Origin: Candidatus Delongbacteria bacterium
GTDB lineage: Bacteria; UBA4055
Length of the DNA: 13,113 nucleotides
Assembly: GCA_013139625.1 (NCBI GenBank)
Contig: WTAK01000150.1
Coordinates: 1-13,113, forward strand
Direction: 5' to 3'
A program made the translations under genes and the position numbers. Positions 7,810 to 13,113 of this stretch are shown one piece after another. The stretch's first letter is position 1. Every line of letters begins with the position of its first letter. The notes beneath the pieces were generated by a model. It saw only the letters and a program-made list of their open reading frames with translations. It had not been told where the DNA came from and did not search any database.

Positions 7810-7815
7810 CTCTCC
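7810..7815 (-). promoter_or_regulatory. Ribosome binding site fixing the icd start
   Basis: GGAGAG on the minus strand ends 4 nt before the ATG at 7805. The alternative in-frame TTG at 7817 lies upstream of this site, so the shorter protein is favoured. Confidence 0.7.
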
Positions 7816-7882
7816 AATTTTTATTGTTTTAATTTGTTTATTTCTTCTTATCTTCCAACCTTCCTGTAAATAAATATCTTTT

Positions 7883-7909
7883 CTCTGTGTTCTCTGTGAA
7901 CTCTGTGGT
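7883..7909. repeat. Three tandem 9-bp units sharing CTCTGTG in the purE-icd gap
   Basis: The plus strand has CTCTGTGTT, CTCTGTGAA, CTCTGTGGT in direct succession, followed by GA-rich sequence; the minus strand reads ACCACAGAGTTCACAGAG and so on. The 121-bp gap between purE and icd (7806-7926) otherwise contains only AT-rich sequence. From memory, similar CACAGAG-type runs recur in intergenic regions of many bacterial genomes, so this may be one copy of a dispersed family. Confidence 0.75.
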
Positions 7910-7926
7910 GAAAAAAATGAGGAAAC

Positions 7927-8397
7927 TTATTTTTGTAATTCAGCATCATCAACTTCAAGTATCTCTTGGTTCTTTTTTTGAAACGCTAAAACTTTTTCTT
8001 GTATAGCTTTATCTTTTAATCCAATTATTTTAGCAGCAGCTAAAGCAGCATTTTTTGGATCCAGAATAACTAGAGGTGAAACACCTGAAGGCATTCTTAA
8101 ACTTGAAAAGATATCTCCCCCGGCAAATGAATCGCTGTAAGGTGGACAAGCTATTACAGGGCAGTAAGTCTGAGCATCAGCAAAACCACTTAAAGCGTTA
8201 CTTCTACCTGCGATAGTAATAAAAACAACATCTTCTTGTTCGTATTTCTTGATCAGGTCATAACATTTCAATGGAACTTTATGTGCAGATGCAATGCGTA
8301 CAACATTTTCAATTCCGAAACCATCAAGTGCTCCGGTAATCTTCTCAGCCCATTTTGAGTCACTTTTTGACCCCATTATGATCACTACTTTACTCAT
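7927..8397 (-). CDS. purE: PurE-family AIR carboxylase, class II type
   Basis: A 156-residue PurE protein, which forms carboxyaminoimidazole ribonucleotide in purine synthesis. GSKSDSK (9-15), SAHKVP (37-42), AGRSNALSGF (63-72) and SSLRMPSG (98-105) are visible. Class I PurE (N5-CAIR mutase, partner of PurK) reads AGGAAHLPGM and MPAGVPV at these places; the AGRSN and SLR-PSG forms match class II enzymes such as the PurE half of animal PAICS, which use AIR and CO2 directly. So class II is inferred and a PurK partner would not be needed. Length is normal. GAGGG lies 5 nt before the ATG. It sits 28 bp after the XRE-cupin gene and 121 bp before icd, which is odd for a purine gene. Its link to the citrate genes may be incidental. 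Confidence 0.9.
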   Translation of the reverse strand: MSKVVIIMGSKSDSKWAEKITGALDGFGIENVVRIASAHKVPLKCYDLIKKYEQEDVVFITIAGRSNALSGFADAQTYCPVIACPPYSDSFAGGDIFSSLRMPSGVSPLVILDPKNAALAAAKIIGLKDKAIQEKVLAFQKKNQEILEVDDAELQK

Positions 8398-8425
8398 TTT
8401 TCCCTCTCTTTTTATTTTTAATAGT

Positions 8426-8974
8426 TTAATTTAGTCTAACTGACCATAGCATTTCAGCCTGACCACCGCTTATATTTGTGAAAAAATGCGTTTGGTGAGA
8501 ATCAAAGTAAAAACTATCACCTTTATTTATCGTATATGTCTCCTCGTTTAGAATAACTTCAAAACTACCTTTTAGAACAAAGCAAAATTCCTGACATGGG
8601 TAATTTGTAGTCATTATATCTTTCGAGTTGGATTTCTTATTAAATGTTATAAAATATGGCTCTATTTGTTTATTTGAATCATGGTTTGACAATAAAAACA
8701 AGCTGGTTCCGTTACGATTCTTTCTAACAAATTTTCTTCCATCAGATCTCACTATAGGATTTTGCACAACTGCATCATTTTCTCCTATCAACTCACCTAC
8801 TGTTGTTTCAAGAGCATCTGCTATCTTCTTTATTGTCATCAATGAAGGAAAAGATTTCGACTTTTCAATTTGTGAAATCAAACTTGGAGAGGCTCCTATT
8901 TTGGCAGATAAATCTTTTACCTGCATACCCAGGCTTTCTCTTTTAGTCTTTATTCTAATTCCAATTCGTTCCAT
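8426..8974 (-). CDS. XRE-family HTH regulator with a C-terminal cupin domain
   Basis: A 182-residue transcription regulator. Residues about 4-63 form a Cro/C1-type helix-turn-helix (RIKTKRESLGMQVKDLSAKI, then PSLISQIEKSKSFPSLMTIKKIADAL). Residues about 100-180 form a cupin beta-barrel (CQEFCFVLKGSFEVI, then INKGDSFYFDSHQTHFF), normally an effector-binding domain. The usual cupin metal ligands (HxH in the first motif) are absent, with CQE in their place, so a metal-free ligand pocket is likely. Proteins of this build often control nearby metabolic genes. Being first in the run, it may sense a metabolite of the citrate pathway or of purine synthesis and control its own operon. A promoter and heptamer repeats lie directly upstream. 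The Shine-Dalgarno is weak (GTGAGAA, some 10 nt before ATG). Confidence 0.88.
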   Translation of the reverse strand: MERIGIRIKTKRESLGMQVKDLSAKIGASPSLISQIEKSKSFPSLMTIKKIADALETTVGELIGENDAVVQNPIVRSDGRKFVRKNRNGTSLFLLSNHDSNKQIEPYFITFNKKSNSKDIMTTNYPCQEFCFVLKGSFEVILNEETYTINKGDSFYFDSHQTHFFTNISGGQAEMLWSVRLN

Positions 8975-9004
8975 AGGTATAAATTCTCACGTTTGTCAAA
9001 TTTT

Positions 9005-9032
9005 ATTTTATGAATTAAGTAATACTTCACAA
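9005..9032 (-). promoter_or_regulatory. Sigma70-like promoter for the regulator-purE-icd-cit run
   Basis: On the minus strand TTGTGA (9032-9027) is followed after 16 nt by TAAAAT (9010-9005), giving a predicted start near 8998 and a leader of about 25 nt before the ATG at 8974. The AAGTAATACTT palindrome lies in the spacer and touches the -35 box. Confidence 0.5.
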
Positions 9033-9066
9033 AGTTACGAATACTTAATATTTGAAAGCAAGTATT
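9017..9066. promoter_or_regulatory. Candidate operator: AATACTT/AAGTATT heptamers at about 20-bp spacing
   Basis: AATACTT occurs at 9021-9027 and 9040-9046 and its complement AAGTATT at 9060-9066, spaced 19 and 20 bp, about two helical turns. The first copy is part of the palindrome AAGTA-A-TACTT (9017-9027). The 11-mer TACTTAATATT at 9042-9052 recurs exactly at 9156-9166 next to the plus-strand promoter. The position over the regulator's promoter suggests binding by the XRE-cupin protein; the region is AT-rich, so chance is not excluded. Confidence 0.4.
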
Positions 9067-9127
9067 TTTTTAACAAATATTTATATTATTTTTGCACTAA
9101 AATGTCTTAATTTTATTGTGAATTACA

Positions 9128-9156
9128 TTGAATATCACAGATTATTTGCGTACATT
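9128..9156 (+). promoter_or_regulatory. Sigma70-like promoter for the nucleotidyltransferase pair
   Basis: TTGAAT (9128-9133) and TACATT (9151-9156) are separated by 17 bp. The predicted start near 9163 gives a leader of about 20 nt before the ATG at 9184, with AAAGG 8 nt before the start codon. The repeated 11-mer TACTTAATATT at 9156-9166 overlaps the last base of the -10 box and the start point. Confidence 0.5.
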
Positions 9157-9183
9157 ACTTAATATTAAACAAAGGCTAAACCT

Positions 9184-9735
9184 ATGAACATGACTTCCGC
9201 TTTAAATAAATTAAAAGATTTCTTTGAGAGAGAAAAAATACCATATATGGTATTCGGTGGACTAGCTACAGGTATGTATGGTTACGAAAGAATGACATAT
9301 GATATTGATATAAAGATAATTTATGATATTTCAGAAGTTTCATTGCTTAAAATGATTGATAAACTTAAGATAATCGCAAATATTATACCTAAAGATCCAT
9401 TGGTTTTTGTAAATAAAACTATGGTTTTACCGATTGAAATAGATAATGTTAAAGCCGATCTTGTTTTTTCAGGTCTGGAATATGAAATTGAATCACTTAA
9501 ACGAGCCGTTTTGGGAAAACTTATCGGAGTTGAGAAAATAAAAGTTATTTCTCTAGAGGATTTGATTATACAGAAATCTATTTCCGAGCGAGATAAGGAC
9601 TGGTTGGATATAAAAAATATTATTATCTTGAATAAAAATCTTGATTGGAACTACCTAATGGAAAAAATTAGAATATTTTCGGATATTTTAGAGAAGCCTG
9701 AGATAATAGAGAAAATCACAAAGATGAAAAAATGA
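9184..9735 (+). CDS. Minimal nucleotidyltransferase-fold protein, possible toxin or antitoxin component
   Basis: A 183-residue protein with the Pol-beta type nucleotidyltransferase pattern: FGGLATGMYGYERMTYDIDI (24-43) carries the GG motif and the two acids D40 and D42, and D92 (VKADLVF) is a plausible third acid. The later block LEDLIIQKSISERDKDWLDI (124-143) is typical of the AbiEii/DUF6036-like group, whose members transfer nucleotides to tRNA or protein targets and often sit in toxin-antitoxin or phage-defence modules. No membrane segment or signal peptide. It overlaps the next small gene by ATGA. It is on the opposite strand to the citrate operon and shares its upstream region. Catalytic residues appear intact, so activity is likely; target unknown. 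Confidence 0.82.
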   Translation: MNMTSALNKLKDFFEREKIPYMVFGGLATGMYGYERMTYDIDIKIIYDISEVSLLKMIDKLKIIANIIPKDPLVFVNKTMVLPIEIDNVKADLVFSGLEYEIESLKRAVLGKLIGVEKIKVISLEDLIIQKSISERDKDWLDIKNIIILNKNLDWNYLMEKIRIFSDILEKPEIIEKITKMKK

Positions 9736-9974
9736 AAGCAGAAGAAATCAGATCATATCTTGATAAATTAAAAAAATTCAATGAGTGGGAACTCGAGCAG
9801 AAATTGAATTACGACCCAGAAATATGTGTTCAAAGAGTTCTTGCATTATATGAATTTGGTATGAAGAACTTTTCTAAAGAAAGTATCAAAAAGCACCTTG
9901 AAGAACATCTTGACAATCTTATTCGCACTCAAAGTATTTTTCGTAAGATAAATGATAGTACAATTATATTCTAA
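9732..9974 (+). CDS. Small charged helical protein overlapping the nucleotidyltransferase gene
   Basis: An 80-residue protein that I do not recognise. Its ATG overlaps the stop of the nucleotidyltransferase gene (ATGA), so it is almost certainly translated by coupling. It is rich in Lys, Glu and Leu and looks mostly helical (EEIRSYLDKLKKFNEWELEQ, later KKHLEEHLDNLIR). It has no RxxxxH motif, so it is not a HEPN-type partner. Position suggests that it binds or controls the nucleotidyltransferase, as antitoxin or accessory subunit; this is inference from layout only. Confidence 0.65.
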   Translation: MKAEEIRSYLDKLKKFNEWELEQKLNYDPEICVQRVLALYEFGMKNFSKESIKKHLEEHLDNLIRTQSIFRKINDSTIIF

Positions 9975-10049
9975 CAAGATATTTTACATTTTCTTAACTA
10001 TTTTAACAAATTTTCCGATTATAATTTACCAAAAACAAACAAAATTGGG

Positions 10050-10078
10050 TTGACTTTGTATTAAAACGTAGCTAAAAT
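10050..10078 (+). promoter_or_regulatory. Isolated promoter-like sequence facing the 3' end of the lipoprotein gene
   Basis: TTGACT (10050-10055), a 17-bp spacer and TAAAAT (10073-10078) closely match the sigma70 consensus on the plus strand. No plus-strand gene follows; the next gene is on the other strand and ends at 10105. Transcription would be antisense to it. The rest of the 130-bp convergent gap (9975-10104) shows no convincing terminator hairpin. Confidence 0.4.
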
Positions 10079-10104
10079 CCTGTGTTAGAGATTTGAATTA
10101 TTTT

Positions 10105-11190
10105 CTAGTTTACAAAACCAAGTGTCAATGTAATTGTTGGGAACCAGTAACTTCCACCTGTATAAGTTATCATATCAGGTTCTACCACATAATCATCAGT
10201 CCTCGGTGCCCTTTTTGTTGCATAACCTTCTTGCAATGGGAAATTAACTGTTAGATCAATAAAGTTCCTATTGTTATTTAGGATAAAATCATAACCTGCT
10301 GACACACTTGTTCTAAAACCAATATTTTCTCCATATTCAAACTCATTGAAAAGATCAACATTGCTCAAGTCATCAAAATTAGTAATTCCATAAGAGACAT
10401 TACTACCGATATAGAATGAATTTTTACTATTAATATCAGCGTAGTATTTTAAACCTAAATTTAAGAATTCAAAATCATTTATTAAGCTTACTCTTGATTC
10501 GTTATCTCCTATAGTCGTATTTAAAGCTGAAACTTCAAATATTATATCACCATTCCCAAATGTTTGTCCGAATCCAAGAAATAATCCAAAAATTGGATCT
10601 TCCTGATTTTGTACACCTGTTCCAAGTTTAAAAACATTACTACTCTTTTCCCTTAACTCTTTATATTTGTAATTTATCTTATCTTCATAAAAATCGTAGT
10701 GAGTTTCGTGACCGATAATAGCACCTGCAATTGGACCGGCAATTATTGAGCCACCCAATTTAAGAAGGGCTGCATAAGCTGCAAGCAGGCTTTCGCTTGG
10801 TTGTTGGTTTGCAACCCATATTACACCAATTGCAGCTCCAAATAAAAGACCTTCAAGAAATCCTCTCGATCTACTTTTGAAAGTGATCCTTTCAACATTT
10901 TGAAGAGCACGACCATTTATAAATTTGTACGTTTCCTCTACATGATATTTCTTATTCCGTAGCAAATTCCTAAAATTCTTTTTTTCTACTACTGGAATTG
11001 TGTCAGGAGTTGATTTTTCTAAAATGTCTTTAACTTTACCTATAGATCCGTCCTTGTATTTGACCTTACCATCTAGACTGTATAAGTTATCCTCCAGATC
11101 TTTTCTTTCGATAAGATAATGTGTAGAGCAACTACTCAGAAGCAGGATGAGTATGGATGTGAGGATAAATAATGTGTGTTTAGTGGTCAT
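10105..11190 (-). CDS. Lipoprotein with glycine-rich hydrophobic segment and barrel-like C-terminus
   Basis: A 361-residue exported protein. The N-terminus is a lipoprotein signal (MTTKHTLFILTSILILL) with lipobox LSSC and modified Cys21. Residues about 110-160 are hydrophobic and Gly/Ala-rich (GFLEGLLFGAAIGVIW, then GGSIIAGPIAGAIIG), resembling a glycine-zipper membrane or oligomerisation segment. Residues about 187-361 alternate hydrophobic and polar residues with many Gly, Tyr and Phe and end in PTITLTLGFVN, suggesting a small outer-membrane beta-barrel type domain. I do not recognise the family. The start has only a weak ribosome site but fits the signal peptide. It lies 35 bp after the NYN gene on the same strand and may be co-transcribed, though the functions do not obviously relate. 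Confidence 0.75.
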   Translation of the reverse strand: MTTKHTLFILTSILILLLSSCSTHYLIERKDLEDNLYSLDGKVKYKDGSIGKVKDILEKSTPDTIPVVEKKNFRNLLRNKKYHVEETYKFINGRALQNVERITFKSRSRGFLEGLLFGAAIGVIWVANQQPSESLLAAYAALLKLGGSIIAGPIAGAIIGHETHYDFYEDKINYKYKELREKSSNVFKLGTGVQNQEDPIFGLFLGFGQTFGNGDIIFEVSALNTTIGDNESRVSLINDFEFLNLGLKYYADINSKNSFYIGSNVSYGITNFDDLSNVDLFNEFEYGENIGFRTSVSAGYDFILNNNRNFIDLTVNFPLQEGYATKRAPRTDDYVVEPDMITYTGGSYWFPTITLTLGFVN

Positions 11191-11225
11191 ATCGGGGATT
11201 TCTTATTCGCCAATGTTAGCAGTGA

Positions 11226-11939
11226 TTATTTTAATTTTAAAATGGGTTGATTTAGACCGTTAACTATATTCTTGACAACCATATATTTATCTAAACTTTC
11301 AAAAAGTTGAGTTAGAGTTTTAAATCCATAGGTTCTTGAGTCAAAACTTGGGTCGATCTTCCTAAGTGAGAGCCCAACTTTCGCTATAAAAGCTTCTTCT
11401 TCCTCATTAATTGATATATCAAAAGCTTTGTCAATAATTCTAATATTAAGTTTTGGGGATTTTGTTTTTGTTACTTTCTTTTCTTCAACTAATTCGATTT
11501 TGGGTAATAAGTTCTCACTGAAAGTAAATATTTCGCAAGAATTTACAAATGCGATCGGTGTTGTTTTTCGTCCAATACCCATAACGAAAAGCCCCTCTTC
11601 CCGTATCCTTTTTGCAAGTCCGGTAAAATCGCTATCGCTCGAAACAATACAAAAGCCGTCAACACTATTACTATGTAAAATATCCATAGCATCAATAATA
11701 AGTGAACTGTCCGTTGAATTTTTCCCTGTTGTATAGTTGAATTTTTGTATCGGATTTATTGAATACTGATTGATTATTTCTTTCCAACTGTTCATCTGAG
11801 GGATTGTCCAATCTCCATAAATTCTTCTAATTGTAGCCTTTCCATATTTTGAAACTTCTTCGATAAGTTCTTTAATAAGTTTCGCTTGTGCATTGTCACC
11901 ATCGATCAATACTGCGATATTAAATTTTGAATCTTTCAT
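11226..11939 (-). CDS. NYN-domain (PIN-like) protein with probable LOTUS/OST-HTH domain
   Basis: A 237-residue protein with an N-terminal NYN/PIN-like fold: LIDGDN (11-16, D13 and D15), STDSSLIIDAMDIL (75-88, D77), and IVSSDSDF (98-105, D102 and D104), the acidic set that binds metal in RNases of this group. After a basic linker, residues about 172-235 (EEEEAFIAKVGLSLRKIDP, FDSRTYGFKTLTQLFESL) resemble the LOTUS/OST-HTH RNA-binding fold that often follows bacterial NYN domains. A role in RNA binding or cleavage is inferred from the family. AGGA precedes the ATG by 9 nt, and the gene lies only 9 bp after the DUF4143 ATPase gene, so they probably share a transcript. Confidence 0.88.
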   Translation of the reverse strand: MKDSKFNIAVLIDGDNAQAKLIKELIEEVSKYGKATIRRIYGDWTIPQMNSWKEIINQYSINPIQKFNYTTGKNSTDSSLIIDAMDILHSNSVDGFCIVSSDSDFTGLAKRIREEGLFVMGIGRKTTPIAFVNSCEIFTFSENLLPKIELVEEKKVTKTKSPKLNIRIIDKAFDISINEEEEAFIAKVGLSLRKIDPSFDSRTYGFKTLTQLFESLDKYMVVKNIVNGLNQPILKLK

Positions 11940-11948
11940 GATATTATC

Positions 11949-13113
11949 CTATATTTTATTAATAAATTTATTTATACTGGATGCGGAGTAAAGTGGAATG
12001 TTTACAAACTCTTTATCTTGAACAAAGTTTTTTGGAGATAGTCTGATAATCATTTGAGGCTTATATTTATCTGCATAGCTTCTTAGACTTTTTATACTTC
12101 CGCTTAAACCGCTTTTTACTTCGATTGGATATATTTTATTTTTATACTCGGTAATATAATCAACTTCGGCATCATTTTTTGAAGTCCAGTAAAATAAATC
12201 TTGATTACCGGCTATTGTAAGTTCTCCGGCAACAAAATTTTCAATGAAAGCACCATTGTATTCGGTAAACAGTTCGGTTGGCTTTATAATTATGTCTGAA
12301 CTCAGATTCAACATAGCACCTAATAGTCCTGTGTCAGGCATATATAATTTAAATTTAGAACGATTTGCATAACCTGCCAAAGGAAGTTTAGGCACACTAA
12401 CATTATAGACAACATATATTAATCCCGCTTTCTTTAGCCATTCAATTGAATTCTCAAATGTAGAACTACGGGAATTTTTACGAACGGCACTATATTTAAA
12501 TTTTTTATTCTCTTTAGCAAGTTGGTAAGGAATTGAATTCCATATTTCTGAAGTTTTCACAGCCTGCTCCCTTTCTGAGTATTTCGAAAAATCTCTGCTG
12601 TAAGCATCAAGAATTCCATTTTGTATTTTCCTTACTTTAGCTATATCTTTGTCTTCCAGAAAGGATTGGAGTACTTCCGGCATTCCGCCCAAGTATAAAA
12701 ACATCTTTAATTGCTTGATCAATTTCTTATGAAATGCTTCATGAAGTGGCTCTATTGATTCCATACTATTCAGTTTCTTAGCTAATAATTCATCTCCGAA
12801 TGCAGTTAAATATTCTGTAAAACTCATTGGATACATTGACATAAAATTAACTTTTCCTACAGGGAAACTACTCTTTTTACCAACGCTTACACCCAGAAGT
12901 GAACCTGCGGAGATTATATGATACTCAGGAGCTTCCTCACAGAAATATTTCAAACTCGTAATTGCTTCAGGTGATACTTGTATTTCATCAAAAAAGATCA
13001 ATGTATCTTTAGAATCAATCTTCTTGCCTATATAAAAACTCAAACTATCTATTATTGTTGTAGTATCTAAACTTTCAGTAAAAAATGTTTTTAGAATAGG
13101 ATTTTTTTCGAAG
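11949..13113 (-). CDS. AAA ATPase with DUF4143 domain, 5' end outside the window
   Basis: About 387 residues are visible; the frame is open through the right edge, so the N-terminus including the Walker A loop is missing. A TTG at 13043 is not the start: 23 in-frame codons before it (beginning FEKNPILKTFF) match the usual sequence of this family. Walker B is TLIFFDEIQ, followed by the sensor-like ISAGSLLGV. The C-terminal half is the DUF4143 domain, with ENFVAGEL, a PD-(D/E)XK-like pattern NDAEVDYI and IYPIEVKSG. Such proteins are common, often multi-copy in anaerobes and many archaea, and have no settled function; a nuclease-like role is sometimes suggested from the D-ExK pattern. It lies 9 bp before the NYN gene. 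Confidence 0.9.
   Translation of the reverse strand, partial: FEKNPILKTFFTESLDTTTIIDSLSFYIGKKIDSKDTLIFFDEIQVSPEAITSLKYFCEEAPEYHIISAGSLLGVSVGKKSSFPVGKVNFMSMYPMSFTEYLTAFGDELLAKKLNSMESIEPLHEAFHKKLIKQLKMFLYLGGMPEVLQSFLEDKDIAKVRKIQNGILDAYSRDFSKYSEREQAVKTSEIWNSIPYQLAKENKKFKYSAVRKNSRSSTFENSIEWLKKAGLIYVVYNVSVPKLPLAGYANRSKFKLYMPDTGLLGAMLNLSSDIIIKPTELFTEYNGAFIENFVAGELTIAGNQDLFYWTSKNDAEVDYITEYKNKIYPIEVKSGLSGSIKSLRSYADKYKPQMIIRLSPKNFVQDKEFVNIPLYSASSINKFINKI

Noticed and set aside
7806..7817. TTG start giving icd four extra residues
   Set aside because: The extra codons are themselves the GGAGAG ribosome site for the ATG at 7805, and family sequences start near that ATG.
7883..7909. CRISPR array
   Set aside because: Units are only 9 bp with no unique spacers, and no cas genes are present.
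8971..8999. TTGACA at 8999-8994 (minus) as the -35 box of the regulator
   Set aside because: The -10 box would fall on CTATGG at the start codon, a poor match; TTGTGA-16-TAAAAT upstream is better placed.
8628..9110. 160-codon open frame on the plus strand
   Set aside because: It lies opposite the XRE-cupin gene, which has clear domain matches, and its own translation shows no motif or ribosome site.
9184..9974. HEPN-MNT toxin-antitoxin pair
   Set aside because: The small partner lacks the RxxxxH HEPN motif and is shorter than usual HEPN proteins.
9975..10104. Rho-independent terminator between the convergent genes
   Set aside because: Only short AT-rich inverted repeats such as ACAAA/TTTGT are present; none forms a stable stem with a U-tract.
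11428..11736. 102-codon open frame on the plus strand
   Set aside because: It is antisense to the catalytic part of the NYN gene and is best explained as a shadow of it.
13041..13043. TTG as start of the DUF4143 ATPase
   Set aside because: The reading frame stays open to the window edge and the 23 codons before it match the family, so the gene is simply truncated by the window.

Overview
The window is AT-rich and densely coding, with the longest gene-free gap about 200 bp. It looks like a diderm (Gram-negative type), probably anaerobic bacterium: there is a lipoprotein with a barrel-like C-terminus, an oxygen-sensitive 4Fe-4S hydro-lyase pair, and a bacterial citrate-lyase system. The mix of class II PurE, a DUF4143 ATPase and fused LeuC-LeuD proteins would fit an FCB-type or Cloacimonadota-like fermenter, but this taxonomic guess is weak.

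Left part (1-8974, all on the minus strand, read right to left): an operon-like series in the order XRE-cupin regulator, class II PurE, isocitrate dehydrogenase, degenerate HD-domain protein, aconitase-family protein A, aconitase-family protein B, CitD-CitE fusion, CitF (running off the left edge). Most spacings are 14-60 bp or overlaps; the purE-icd gap is 121 bp and holds a 9-bp tandem repeat, and the icd-HD gap holds a strong hairpin. Together the enzymes connect 2-oxoglutarate, isocitrate, citrate, and acetate plus oxaloacetate. The dehydrogenase has an NADP-type pocket, so the route could run reductively (2-oxoglutarate carboxylated to isocitrate, then citrate, then cleaved), for example in glutamate fermentation, or oxidatively to make glutamate from citrate. 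Direction and exact substrates are inference. A methyl- or homo-citrate or citramalate/mesaconate variant is also possible because the two aconitase-like enzymes differ at catalytic positions.

Middle (8975-9974): a divergent regulatory region with promoters on both strands and a set of AATACTT/AAGTATT heptamers, then a two-gene plus-strand unit: a minimal nucleotidyltransferase and an overlapping 80-residue partner, resembling a toxin-antitoxin style module.

Right part (9975-13113, minus strand): a convergent gap with an isolated plus-strand promoter-like sequence, a lipoprotein with a possible outer-membrane barrel domain, a NYN nuclease-like protein with a probable LOTUS/OST-HTH domain, and an AAA/DUF4143 ATPase cut by the right edge. 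The last two are 9 bp apart and probably co-transcribed.

The most noteworthy items are the CitD-CitE fusion, the aconitase paralog lacking two active-site histidines, and a 36-bp remnant of a third aconitase C-terminus between genes A and B.
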